Assembly (NCBI GenBank): GCA_933228675.1
Contig: OW121744.1
Coordinates: 118,071,600-118,135,599 of the forward strand
Reading direction: 5' to 3'
DNA length: 64,000 nt
Origin: Stomorhina lunata
Taxonomy: Eukaryota; Arthropoda; Insecta; Diptera; Rhiniidae
In this document: positions 1-12,210 of the stretch, piece by piece
Layout: every line of letters begins with the position of its first letter
How positions within the stretch are numbered: the stretch's first letter is position 1
Program-made: the position numbers and the translations under genes
The notes under the pieces: model-generated
The model's database searches: none
What the model was told of the DNA's origin: nothing
The model's input: only the letters and a program-made list of their open reading frames with translations

Positions 1-796
1 AATTGTTGTTATTGCCACCCACATACACTTGGATATTTCTAGTCATATTCACATTCATAGCATCATCATATAGCAAAAAACATTAAGCCGCTGGGAAAAG
101 TACGTAGGGGGTAGATTGCAAAAAATTATAGAAAAAAAAAATATAAACGAAACTTTATGAACTCTTTTCTGTTGTTAAATGAATACAAATGAATTTTTAA
201 ACGTTGCAATCCCAACTTCATGCCAACCAACCTACAAACATTTCCAATAAAAACGTAAAAGGTCTACATAATATTAAGTAAAATCGAAAAAAATGTTACA
301 CAGAAAAAAGTGTAAAAATATACAAATACTAACACATATAGACATATGTATTTATTTTTACACTAACATTTTTTACACATCCACATTTTTGCACACACAT
401 TAACATTTTCGTATACATTACATATAAACATGTTAAAGGCGAAAAAATCTACAATCATGTCTACTCTACTAAAGCCAGATTTATGCAAAAAGTATATGAA
501 TGGAAGTGCTTCATCATACTTTTTGTGTAAGAGGAGTAAAACTGTTTGGAGTTGTTATGCGGACTTTATTATCATAATGATGCACTTCAATGAGACACAT
601 ATTGCACGTCCGCATAAGTACATCCATACTTTTACAAATACACAAACAAACACATGATGTGGCGGGATTCCCACTCAGAAACATATGCGGGAGTTAAAAT
701 TAAACAAAAAATTTAAGAAAATTTCCAAAAAGAACAGGGGTTTTCAGATCATATTGTAAATTTTTAAGATCCCAATGTGGAAAGGGGGATAGTAAT
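1..796. other. AT-rich intergenic DNA, no gene seen
   Basis: This stretch is low-complexity AT-rich DNA with scattered ACACAC/ACATA runs. An open frame at 430-657 has no recognisable domain and a composition like its surroundings, so I do not call it. The end grades into degenerate copies of the satellite that follows. Confidence 0.5.
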
Positions 797-2190
797 TCTA
801 TAAAAAAAGTTTTGGATAACAAGTTTTTCTATAGGAAAAGTTATGGATAACAAGTTTTTCTATTGAAAAAGTTGTGGATAACAAGTTTTTCTATAAAAAA
901 AGTTGTGGATAACAAGATTTTCTATAGAAAAAGGTGTGGATAACAAGATTTTCTATAGAAAAAGTTGTGGATAACAAGTTTTTCTATAGAAAAAGTTGCA
1001 GATAACAAGTTTTTCCATAGAAAAAGTTGTAGATAACGAGTTTTTCTATAGAAAAGTTGTGAATAATAAGTTTTTCTATAGAAAAAGTTGTGGATAACAA
1101 GTTTTTCTATAGAAAAAGTTGTAGATAACAAGTTTTTCTATAGAAAAAGTTGTAGATAACAACTTTTTCTATAGAAAAAGTTGTAGATAACAAGTTTTTC
1201 TATAGAAAAAGTTGTGGATAATAATTTTTTCTATAGAAAAAGTTGTGGATAACAAGTTTTTCTATAGAAAAAGTTCTGCATAACAAGTTTTTCTATAGGA
1301 AAAGTTCTGGATAACAAGTTTTTCTATTGAAAAAGTTGTGGATAACAAGTTTTTCTATAGAAAAAGTTGTGGATAACAAGTTTTTCTATAAAAAAAAGTT
1401 GTGAATAACAAGTTTTTCTATAGAAAAAGTTGTGTATAACAAGATTTTCTATAGAAAAAGTTGTGGATAACAAGATTTTCTATAGAAAAAGTTGTAGATA
1501 ACAAGTTTTTCTATAGAAAAAGTTGTGGATAACAAGTTTTTCTATAAAAAAAGTTGTGGATAACAAGTTTTTCTATAGAAAAAGTTGTGGATAACAAGTT
1601 TTTCTATAGAAAAAGTTGTGGATAACAAGTTTTTCTATAGAAAAAGTTGTGGTTAACAAGTTTTTCTATAGAAAAAGTTGTGGATAACAAGTTTTTCTAT
1701 AGAAAAAGTTGTGGTTAACAAGTTTTTCTATAGAAAAAGTTGTGGATAACAAGTTTTTCTATAGAAAAAGTTGTGGATAACAAGTTTTTCTATAGAAAAA
1801 GTTGTGGATAACAAGTTTTTCTGTAGAAAAAGTTGTGGATAACAAGTTTTTCTATAGAAAAAGTTGTAGATAACAAGTTTTTCTATAGAAAAAGTTGTGG
1901 ATAACAAGTTTTTCTATAGAAAAAGTTGTGGATAACAAGTTTTTCTATAGAAAAAGTTGTGGATAACAAGTTTTTCTATAGAAAAAGTTGTGGATAACAA
2001 GTTTTTCTATAGAAAAAGTTGTGGATAACAAGTTTTTCTATAGAAAAAGTTGTGGATAACAAGTTTTTCTATAGAAAAAGTTGTGGATAACAAGTTTTTC
2101 TATAGAAAAAGTTGTGGATAACAAGTTTTTCTATAGAAAAAGTTGTGGATAACAAGTTTTTCTATAAAAAAAAGTTGTGGATAACAAGTT
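797..2190. repeat. Satellite array A, 31-bp unit, about 45 copies
   Basis: Head-to-tail tandem array. The unit is a variable half GTTGTGGATAACAAG followed by the shared half TTTTTCTATAGAAAAA. Copies at the left edge (797-1450) are more divergent (AGATAAC, CTGCATAAC, CTATAAAA variants). Copies at 1550-2160 are nearly identical, the pattern expected when unequal exchange homogenises the middle of an array. Length divided by period gives about 45 copies. There are no spacers, so it is not a CRISPR. The shared half links it to arrays B to G in this window. Frames reading through it encode only repeat peptides. Confidence 0.97.
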
Positions 2191-4040
2191 GTTTACCCTT
2201 TATATGCTTAATGTAATGATAAAAAAATTCCTCTTTAAACATTACCCTGTTATTGTAATCCCTTGGCATGAATATGTATGTAGTAGTACGTACATTAACA
2301 TCCAAATTTAGAATGAATATGTTTATTCAAAAACTCTTCAATATTTGTTGAAGTTGAAATGATTAAAATTTGAAAAACGAAAATTATGATTTTGTTTCCT
2401 ATTTTGTTGCTTGTGTGTGCTCCTGCCGCTGATGTTCATGTTGTTGTTGTTGGTTGAGTAATTAAAATTTGTGCGAGCATTTGAAATATAAACACTGAAG
2501 TATTTTTTCAGTGAATACGAATAATTTCAATATCATTAAGAGTCAGTCCCATCTAGACAACAATGGAAAAATCCGAAGGAGCAGCAGCTGCAAAAAAGTC
2601 TGTCATTGTGACAAAAGAAGTTGTTGACTTGATGGATTAAAAAAAGGATATTTTTTTGTACATTTAAAGAGGTAAAACTTCTTACATCTTTTATTAAATT
2701 TTAGAAAGAAGGAAACACAAAGAAAGGAAAGGATTACTTACAAAAATAAAGAATTTAATGTAAACCAAATTTGCAATATAAACTGTTATATTATTATTAG
2801 CAATAATTGATTTTGTACTAATGGTTTTGTTGATTAATCTAAGCCTTCCTGCCAGTCACAATTATCATTAAGAATAAATCGTTAAAAGTAAAACCATAAT
2901 TGCATGATACCACTCTATCATGTTATTTTACCGCTACATACTGAATACACAAGGTATATGAATTGGATAAATGATTTCATAAAAGTTTTCAATGTGTTTT
3001 TTTAATTGTTATTAAGATATGTAAAAAAATCAACAGTGTGTTTATAAGATATCTATTCAATTTTATGAAAAAACAAGGTTTGTTTTCTTTTAAAGACAAA
3101 ATTTCATGACTTTTAAAATTTCATATTTTGAAAAATTCCAAAAATAATTTGTAGCAAGTGAAATAAATTAAAATTATTTCGATTTATTTGCACACTGTAA
3201 TAATATAGATACATTTTGTAGTAGTAACTTGAAACGCCAAAAAGTATGCACATAAAAAAGAACTTTACCAAATACTATCATCATGATGAGCAGCGTCATT
3301 GTTTGCACATGAAACATCAAAGGATTTTTATATTTGCTCTACTTACAACTATAAAAACACAAACACGTACGCATACACCTACAGAAATGTGCAAAAATAA
3401 ACTACTTATACACCCTCTAGCTCCTGGACATAACCATTTTGTATCCTATTTTTATCCCCCAATAATACATGGTCCACACAATTCTGACTTAAACAGAATT
3501 ACAATTTTATTTTAATTTGCATTTAAATGAGCTTAATAGTAAATATGTATAAAAAACCGAGTGCTCTCACAAAAGCGATACTATCGGAAAGATATTGTTC
3601 TATAAAGGATAAATTGGCAAAGGAAAAAATAAAAAAAAAATTGTTACATTCGTGAAAAACACAGAATTCTGCAAAAAGGTAAAAAAATTGTTAAAAAGTT
3701 GCTGAAAAAAGAAGCTTGTTAAATGATGTTCAGTTGTAATGTTGGTTTGTCTATAGACCAATTGTGTGGTTAGGTAGTCGAAGCATCACCATGCAGCTAT
3801 GGTCAATTTCATGCACACACACTTACATAGATACTCTTGAGCTCACTCAGTCACTTATAGAATAAATGATTCCATATGAGTTCGTTTAAATAATACCACA
3901 TTATGTGGGTTGCAAAGAGAAAATTGCAATATTTCTTACTTAAAGGCCAATATTGTTATGCTACATTTATTGTGAATATAAAGGATAATGATTCTTCTGT
4001 AAAAATTGGTAAAAAAGAACTGAACCCCAACACGTAGAAA
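2191..4040. other. Intergenic DNA between satellites A and B
   Basis: AT-rich spacer with no confident gene. It contains one short open frame in good context (2563-2640, listed separately) and a longer frame at 3246-3515 that lacks any domain. The right end (from about 4040) shades into degenerate copies of array B. Confidence 0.45.
2563..2640 (+). CDS. Possible 25-codon small ORF or lone first exon
   Basis: An ATG in good insect context (ACAACA before ATGG) opens 25 codons ending at TAA. The peptide begins MEKSEGAAAAKK and ends EVVDLMD. Its composition (Ala, Lys, Glu, Val, Asp) differs from the Ile/Phe/Asn/Lys/Tyr-rich junk frames around it. A TCAGTC initiator-like sequence lies about 20 bases upstream, but there is no clear TATA box. 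It could be a small peptide, an upstream ORF, a 5' exon of an unseen gene, or chance. I do not recognise it. Confidence 0.15.
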   Translation: MEKSEGAAAAKKSVIVTKEVVDLMD

Positions 4041-7000
4041 GTTCTCTTTTAGCTAAAGAGCAAATTTTGAATAACAAATCTTATATAAAAAAATATATAT
4101 TTTTAAGAAAATTGTGGAACATAAATTTCTTACAAAAAAAAAAGTTGTTTAAGTGAGGTTTTCATACATATGATTTTCTCTAGAAAATCTTATGAAACAT
4201 AAGATTTTCTATAGAAAAAGTCGAGGGACATAAGTTTTTTTTATAAAAAGTTGTGGGACATAAGTTTTTCTTTAGAAAAAGTTATGCAACATAAGTTTTT
4301 CTATAGATAAAGTTGTGCAACATAAGTTTTTCTATAGAAAAAGTTGTGCAACATAAGTTTTTCTACAGAAAAAGTTGTGCAACATAAGTTTTTCTATAAA
4401 ACAGGTAGTGCAACATAAGTTTTTCTACACAAAAAGTTGTGCAACATATGTTTTTCTATAGAAAAAAATGTGCAACATAAGTTTTTCTATAGAAAAAGTT
4501 GTGCAACATAAGTTTTTCTATAGAAAAAGTTGTGCAACATAAGTTTTTCTATAGAAAAAGTTGTGCAACATAAGTTTTTCTATAGAAAAAGTTGTGCAAC
4601 ATAAGTTTTTCTATAGAAAAAGTTGTGCAACATAAGTTTTTCTATAGAAAAAGTTGTGCAACATAAGTTTTTCTATAGAAAAAGTTGTGCAACATAAGTT
4701 TTTTTTATAAAAAAGGTAGTGCAACATAAGTTTTTCTACACAAAAAGTTGTGCAACATATGTTTTTCTATAGAAAAAAATGTGCAACATAAGTTTTTCTA
4801 TAGAAAAAGTTGTGCAACATAAGTTTTTCTATAGAAAAAGTTGTGCAACATAAGTTTTTCTATAGAAAAAGTTGTGCAACATAAGTTTTTTTATAAAACA
4901 GGTAGTGCAACATAAGTTTTTCTACACAAAAAGTTGTGCAACATATGTTTTTCTATAGAAAAAGTTGTGCAACATAAGTTTTTCTATAGAAAAAGTTGTG
5001 CAACATAAGTTTTTCTATAGAAAAAGTTGTGCAACATAAGTTTTTCTATAGAAAAAGTTGTGCAACATAAGTTTTTCTATAGAAAAAGTTGTGCAACATA
5101 AGTTTTTCTATAGAAAAAGTTGTGCAACATAAGTTTTTCTATAGAAAAAGTTGTGCAACATAAGTTTTTCTATAGAAAAAGTTGTGCAACATAAGTTTTT
5201 CTATAGAAAAAGTTGTGCAACATAAGTTTTTCTATAGAAAAAGTTGTGCAACATAAGTTTTTTTATAAAAAAGGTAGTGCAACATAAGTTTTTCTACACA
5301 AAAAGTTGTGCAACATATGTTTTTCTATAGAAAAAAATGTGCAACATAAGTTTTTCTATAGAAAAAGTTGTGCAACATAAGTTTTTCTATAGAAAAAGTT
5401 GTGCAACATAAGTTTTTCTATAGAAAAAGTTGTGCAACATAAGTTTTTCTATAGAAAAAGTTGTTCAACATAAGTTTTTCTATAGAAAAAGTTGTGCAAC
5501 ATAAGTTTTTCTATAGAAAAAGTTGTGCAACATAAGTTTTTCTATAGAAAAAGTTGTGCAACATAAGTTTTTCTATTGAAAAAGTTGTGCAACATATGTT
5601 TTTCTATAGAAAAAGTTGTGCAACATAAGTTTTTCTATAGAAAAAGTTGTGCAACATAAGTTTTTCTATAGAAAAAGTTGTGCAACATAAGCTTTTCTAT
5701 AGAAAAAGTTGTGCAACATAAGTTTTTCTATAGAAAAAGTTGTGCAACATAAGTTTTTCTATAGAAAAAGTTGTGCAACATAAGTTTTTCTATAGAAAAA
5801 GTTGTGCAACATAAGTTTTTCTATAGAAAAAGTTGTGCAACATAAGTTTTTCTATAGAAAAAGTTGTGCAACATAAGTTTTTCTATAGAAAAAGTTGTGC
5901 AACATAAGTTTTTCTATTGAAAAAGTTGTTCAACATAAGTTTTTCTATAGAAAAAGTTGTGCAACATAAGTTTTTCTATAGAAAAAGTTGTGCAACATAA
6001 GTTTTTCTATAGAAAAAGTTGTGCAACATAAGTTTTTCTATTGAAAAAGTTGTGCAACATATGTTTTTCTATAGAAAAAGTTGTGCAACATAAGTTTTTC
6101 TATAGAAAAAGTTGTGCAACATAAGTTTTTCTATAGAAAAAGTTGTGCAACATAAGCTTTTCTATAGAAAAAGTTGTGCAACATAAGTTTTTCTATAGAA
6201 AAAGTTGTGCAACATAAGTTTTTCTATAGAAAAAGTTGTGCAACATAAGTTTTTCTATAGAAAAAGTTGTGCAACATAAGTTTTTCTATAGAAAAAGTTG
6301 TGCAACATAAGTTTTTCTATAGAAAAAGTTGTGCAACATAAGTTTTTCTATAGAAAAAGTTGTGCAACATAAGTTTTTCTATAGAAAAAGTTGTGCAACA
6401 TAAGTTTTTCTATAGAAAAAGTTGTGCAACATAAGTTTTTCTATAGAAAAAGTTGTGCAACATAAGTTTTTCTATAGAAAAAGTTGTGCAACATAAGTTT
6501 TTCTATAGAAAAAGTTGTGCAACATAAGTTTTTTTATAAAAAAGGTAGTGCAACATAAGTTTTTCTACACAAAAAGTTGTGCAACATATGTTTTTCTATA
6601 GAAAAAGTTGTGCAACATAAGTTTTTCTATAGAAAAAGTTGTGCAACATAAGTTTTTCTATAGAAAAAGTTGTGCAACATAAGTTTTTCTATAGAAAAAG
6701 TTGTGCAACATAAGTTTTTCTATAGAAAAAGTTGTGCAACATAAGCTTTTCTATAGAAAAAGTTGTGCAACATAAGCTTTTCTATAGAAAAAGTTGTGCA
6801 ACATAAGTTTTTCTATTGAAAAAGTTGTGCAACATAAGTTTTTCTATAGAAAAAGTTGTGCAACATAAGTTTTTCTATAGAAAAAGTTGTGCAACATAAG
6901 TTTTTCTATAGAAAAAGTTGTGCAACATAAGCTTTTCTATAGAAAAAGTTGTGCAACATAAGCTTTTCTATAGAAAAAGTTGCGCAACAAAGCTTTTCTA

Positions 7001-7140
7001 TAGAAAAAGTTATGCAACATTAGTTTTTATATAGAAAAAAGTTTTAAAATTAAGATTTTTTAGAAAACGTTGTGGAACCTTAATTTTTCGTAGAAAAATT
7101 TGTAGATCTAATTTTTTCTTAAAAAAGTTTTGGAACGTAA
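4041..7140. repeat. Satellite array B, 31-bp unit, about 95 copies
   Basis: This is the largest array in the window. The unit is GTTGTGCAACATAAG plus the shared half TTTTTCTATAGAAAAA. Both edges (4041-4200 and 7010-7140) are degenerate and the centre is nearly uniform. A variant block carrying GGTAGTGCAAC, CTACACAAAAAG and ACATATG recurs near 4400, 4700, 4900, 5260 and 6530. A second block marked by CTATTGAAAAAG, ACATATG and AAGCTTTT occurs near 5575 and 6040, 465 bp (15 units) apart. These recurrences show multi-unit amplification on top of the monomer period. Confidence 0.97.
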
Positions 7141-7855
7141 GTATAGAACAGTAGTCCGATCTGCAAGTGAATGTATTTTTCTGGCTATTTTTTGCAAATT
7201 AATTGCTTCATCTTTTTTGTATGTATTTTTTTTTGAGGAAAAATCGTAGAATTTTTTGTTTTTGTTTAAACTTTGGGCTCATTTTAATTTCATTTTGGTT
7301 TTCCCATTTTTTATATAAAACTCATCAACAGATGCTTAACCATCAAAGGCCTTTTAAGTGGTTTTTCAATGAATTCCTAGGCTGACAGTAATATATATAG
7401 TCGAAATGTAGCATATGTGTATGTTTAAATTTCCATTTGTGTGTGTATGAGAGAGCGCAAAATTACAAAAGTGTCTTTATTAAACGGCAGTATTAATATC
7501 CTGTAAGTGCATTGGATTAAATTTTTAATAATATTCACTGTTACATTTAAATGCCTTTTGTATTGAATAAAAAGCAAGAAAGGGAGATTTTAAATAAACA
7601 AGGAAAATTTTCTTGTTTAAAGGCGATTCATTCATGTGTTAGTGAAAATGTGGTTAAAAACGGAAGTGAAATGTTCAGCGAATATTTACCAAACTATCCT
7701 TTGTGTAGTCGTACTTACGTATATATTAATGGGTTAATGTTTAAGTATTAAACTCAAAAATATGTTGTTAAAGGTAACATTTTTCTTAGTTGTAAATGTT
7801 AAGTTTTTTATAAAAAAAAATATAGAATAATTTCTTAGAATAAGTTGTAAATAAT
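7141..7855. other. Spacer between satellites B and C, no gene seen
   Basis: T-rich spacer. Open frames at 7203-7385 and 7551-7751 have no recognisable domains or coding-like composition. From about 7800 it grades into degenerate satellite C units. Confidence 0.4.
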
Positions 7856-8280
7856 GGGTATGTACTTACTAGAAAAAAGTGGATGATAAGTTTTTATATA
7901 GAAAAAGTTGTGAATAGTAAGTTTTTCTATAGAAAAAGTTTTAGATGATAAGTTTTTATAAAGAAAATGTTGTGGATGGTAAGCTTTTATATAGGGAAAG
8001 TTGTGGATAGTAAGTTTTTCTTAAGAAAAAGTTGTTGATGATAATTTTTTTATAGAAAAAGTTGTGGGTGATAAGTTTGTCTATAGAAAATGTTGTGGAT
8101 TGTATGTTCTTACATAGAAAAAGTTGTGCATAGTAAGTTTTTCTTAATAAAAAGTTGTCGATGATAAATTTGTCTATAGAAAAAGTAGTGGATGATAAGT
8201 TTTTTTTATATAAAACGTTGTGGAGAGTAAGTTTTTCTTAATAAAAAGTTGTGGATGATAAATTTTTCTATAGAACAAGT
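7856..8280. repeat. Satellite array C, left part
   Basis: Divergent tandem units of about 31 bp with variable half GTTGTGGATGATAAG (also AGTAAG and GGTAAG forms) and the shared half TTTTTCTATAGAAAAA, often as TTTTTATATAGAAAAA. It stops abruptly at about 8280 where an unrelated dispersed element begins, and the same unit type resumes at 11723. The two parts are therefore one array split by an insertion. Confidence 0.9.
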
Positions 8281-9632
8281 AAGAGTGGTATATTCGGCTT
8301 TGCCGAATCTTGGATACCCTTCACCAATGGTGTTCCAAAAGTACTTAATGTAATTCGTAGCAATATTTGGTTATACTAGTATTATATGCAAAGAGTCTTT
8401 AAAATTAAGAGTCGGAAAACGAAAACCTTTTCGGTGGCGTCATCATCTAGAATAGTTATGCACCCAAAGGTTAGGTTGGGCAGGTGGCTGATGTCTAGGG
8501 AAGCTTCACTTGGGTTCTAAAGTGGTCCCTTTGTGAAAGATAATGATTACTAGACTACAAGATTTGATGAAGTTTAAGTATTCTGGCATGCATTCTTGAT
8601 TAGTTATGTAAAACTCTGAAGTTAGCGGACTGATTTAGGTCAAAGCTTTAACAATGATTGTCAATGTATACAAGCCTTAAAATTATAGGGTATACACTCT
8701 TAGTTTTAGATACATACGTGAAATATACAGCTTTTGAATGGATGGTTATCAGCTTTGTCGGAAAAGTTTACTTATTAATTTGAAGTTAGTTAATTAATTA
8801 AAATGAACACTTCATCAATAATATTTGGGATGTATAGTTCTTTCGATCTGTCCGATGGATGTTTGGAAAGTTTTGCTCTAGTTCTTTGTGCAATTTTAAT
8901 GTAATTTAATTTATCAGCATTAAATCGATTCCCGGTCGGGTTTATATGGGAGATTTCACTAAATGTGAATAGAGCTCGCCCATTTTCAATATCGAACTTT
9001 TCAAAAAATCAGAAATACTTTTGTAAAATGTTGTCCCTCTAGAAAGTTTATTTTGGGCGCTATTGTCCTGAATATCAATATTGTACAACGTCTTTATACT
9101 AAATGTCATCATCGTATCTATTATAATTTGTCATTTATTAGCTACTAAGAGATTGCCTTAGGCGAAGTTTTACGGGATCAATTGTCAAACGTGAACGGAT
9201 TTCTCCCAATTGCAATTAAAAAATTTAAATTTTTGTTGATATGTGAGATACATACATATGTAGGTTTTGAACGGATATCATGTAATTAGCTGCATTTTTG
9301 TACTTCCTAAGAAGATTACCTATAATTTGATATATAATACATTCTCAAATGTTATCATAATGTTCAAAAGTCAGACACAAAATTAAGATAAATGCAGTGT
9401 GTCTGTCTGCTAAAACCAGATTTGTGGAGCTCCTGAATTGTCCCACCCTGAATTTCAACATTGTCGATCAAAACATTATCGCTTAAACGCTAAATTATAT
9501 CTACCACAAATTACAGAATGCATCAGGATTTAGATAATCCCCTGCGAAGGACGCTATTAAACTTCATCAAAATAAACATCTGAGATATGGACAAAACAGG
9601 AGCTCCAAAAACTTGACTACAACAGAAAAAAG

Positions 9633-10670
9633 GACAGACAGGTAGACGGACGGACATATAGACGGACGGACAAACAAACAGACGGACGGACGGGCATACA
9701 AACAGACGGACGGAGGTCGCGAAATCGATTCTTGTGCCGATTCTGTGTTGATCGGTACAATTTGAATGGTATTCATAATCAGATTTGTGGAGTATATATA
9801 TCAGATTTTAGAAAATCCTCCCATAAAGAACGATGTCAAATTTCATCACAATCGGTCCATAAACACCTGAGATATCGCTGAAACAATACTTACAAAATGT
9901 AAACAAAATTTCTTAGACACGTACTTTGGGCAATTTGCTGTACATCAAATGTAGTGTTATGGCGATATCTCAATTGTATATAGACCGCTTTTGATAAAAT
10001 TTAATAACGTGCTTGGTGGGGGAATTTCCTAAAATCTGATATAAAATTTATGTAGGTCCGTACTAAAGGAGGATAGTTTTTCCTATTTCTGCATTTAATT
10101 TTTTCAACAAACATTCTCTAATGTGTTCTTTGGGCAATTTGCGATACATCAAATTCAGTGTTTTGGCGATATCTCAGTTGTTTATGGACCGATTTTAATG
10201 AAATTTTAGAGTGCTTTGGGAAAATATTTCCTACAATCTGATATATAACATGTTATCACATGTACACCAGGAGTATCTTTTTTCTCTTGTTATTTAAAAG
10301 TGTGTTTCAATCAAAAATTTTCAAATTTTCGTCTAATTTTTGGTATTTTTTCGATATTTTCGGTGTTTATAAACCGATTTTAATGAAATTTAATAGCGTT
10401 CATTGCGGGAGAATTTCCTAAAATCTGATATATAATTTATGTAAGTCCATCCTCCAGGGGCTTCAGGAACTTGATTTCAACAGACAGACAGACAGACAGA
10501 CAGACAGACGGACAGACAGACAGACAGACGGACATCGCTTAATCGATTCTCCTCCCGATTCTGAGTCGATCGGTATAATTTTTATGGGGTCTACGATCAC
10601 TAATAAAAAAATTACAAACGGAATCACAAACTTATAATACCCTTTCACCTATTGGTGAAGGTATAAAAAG
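9633..10670. repeat. Copy 1 of a 1.04-kb tandem duplication
   Basis: It starts at GACAGACAGGTAGACGG and ends with the ATACCC hairpin and ATAAAAAG. It aligns with 10671-11722 at an offset of about 1038-1052. By eye the differences are few: single-base changes such as GTATATAG versus GTTTATAG, plus length changes in the GACA tracts. Minus-strand frames over the GACA tracts read as runs of Ser-Val-Cys-Leu and are not genes. Confidence 0.92.
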
Positions 10671-11550
10671 GACAGACAGGTAGACGGACGGACATATAGA
10701 CGGACGGACAAACAAACAGACGGACGGACGGGCAAACAAATAGACGGACGGACAGACGGACGGAGGTCGCGAAATCGATTCTTGTGCCGATTCTGAGTTG
10801 ATCGGTACAATTTGAATGGTATTCATAATCAGATTTGTGGAGTATATATATCAGATTTTAGAAAATCCTCCCATAAAGAACGATGTCAAATTTCATCACA
10901 ATCGGTCCATAAACACCTGAGATATCGCTGAAACAATACTTACAAAATGTAAACAAAATTTCTTAGACACGTACTTTGGGCAATTTGCTGTACATCAAAT
11001 GTAGTGTTATGGCGATATCTCAATTGTTTATAGACCGCTTTTGATAAAATTTAATAACGTGCTTGGTGGGGGAATTTCCTAAAATCTGATATAAAATTTA
11101 TGTAGGTCCGTACTAAAGGAGGATAGTTTTTCCTATTTCTGCATTTAATTTTTTCAACAAACATTCTCTAATGTGTTCTTTGGGCAATTTGCGATACATC
11201 AAATTCAGTGTTTTGGCGATATCTCAGTTGTTTATGGACCGATTTTGATGAAATTTTACAGAGTGCTTTGGGAAAATATTTCCTACAATCTGATATATAA
11301 TATATTATTACATGTACACCACGAGTATCTTTTTTCTCTTGTTATTTAAAAGTGTGTTTCAATCAAAAATTTTCAAATTTTCGTCTAATTTTTGGTATTT
11401 TTTCGATATTTTCGGTGGTTATAAACCGATTTTAATGAAATTTAATAGCGTTCATTGCGGGAGAATTTCCTAAAATCTGATATATAATTTATGTAAGTCC
11501 ATCCTCCAGGGGCTTCAGAAACTTGATTTCAACAGACAGACAGACAGACG

Positions 11551-11582
<32 letters not shown>

Positions 11583-11722
11583 GACATCGCTTAATCGATT
11601 CTCCTCCCGATTCTGAGTCGATCGGTATAATTTTTATGGGGTCTACGATCACTAATAAAAAAATTACAAACGGAATCACAAACTTATAATACCCTTTCAC
11701 CTATTGGTGAAGGGTATAAAAA
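10671..11722. repeat. Copy 2 of the 1.04-kb tandem duplication
   Basis: Same content and order as copy 1, very little diverged. Its terminal hairpin (11689-11717) keeps the perfect GGTGAAGGGTAT arm, whereas copy 1 has lost one G (10637-10664). Array C resumes immediately after it. Confidence 0.92.
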
Positions 11723-12210
11723 GTTGTGGATGATGAGTTTTTCATTAGAAAAAGTTGTGGGTGGTAAGTTTTTCTATAGAAAATGTTGCGGATGGTAAGT
11801 TTTTATATAGAAAAAGTTGTTGATGGTAAGTTCTTCTATATAAATAGTTGTGGATGGTAAGTTGTGGATGTTAAGTTTTTCTATAGAAAAAAATGTGGAT
11901 GTTAAGTTTTTCTATAGAAAAAGTTGTGGATGATAAGTTTATCAATAGAAAAAGTTGTAGATAGTAAGTTTTTCTATGGAAAAGTTGTGGATGGTAAGTT
12001 TTTGTATAAAAAAGTTGTGTATGATAAGTTTTTTTATATGAAAGGTTGTGGATAGTAAGTTTTTTATATTAAAAAGTTATGGATGGCAAGTTTTTCTATA
12101 GAAAAAGTTGTTGATAGTAAGTTTTTACATAAAAAGTTGTGTATGATAAGTTTTTCTTTAGAAAAAGGTGTAGATGGTTTTTTTTTTTATAGAAAAGGTG
12201 TGAATAGTAA
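11723..12210. repeat. Satellite array C, right part
   Basis: Continuation of the divergent 31-bp satellite with GTTGTGGATGATAAG-type halves and CTATAGAAAAA halves. Units vary in length (for example TATAAAAAAGTTGTG), and the array fades out near 12210. Confidence 0.9.

Larger units (their letters stand above)
8281..11722. mobile_element. 3.4-kb dispersed element inserted in satellite C
   Basis: It begins with the palindrome TTCGGCTTTGCCGAA followed by ATACCCTTCACC, and ends with a terminal hairpin ATACCCTTTCACC / GGTGAAGGGTAT. Inside are (GACA/GACG)n tracts and recurrent phrases such as ACCGATTTT-ATGAAATTT and GCGATATCTCA. No transposase or reverse transcriptase frame is visible, so it is non-autonomous or decayed. 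The loci at 27740-28545 and 54750-55950 share its motifs. The right two thirds is a recent tandem duplication (9633-10670 and 10671-11722). Possible target duplication of AAGT at the borders is uncertain. The class is unassigned; a 3' hairpin recalls Helitrons, but no CTRR end is seen. Confidence 0.7.

Noticed and set aside
797..2190. TGTGGATAA, reverse complement of the bacterial DnaA box, repeated about 40 times
   Set aside because: This is a eukaryotic nuclear sequence; the match is a by-product of the satellite's variable half and has no expected role here.
797..7140. CRISPR array
   Set aside because: Units are contiguous with no unique spacers and the genome is a fly's; these are satellites.
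9567..11700. Four minus-strand frames reading Ser-Val-Cys-Leu repeats
   Set aside because: They are translations of (GACA/GACG)n tracts inside a duplicated dispersed element; the peptide pattern follows from the DNA repeat and no domain is present.
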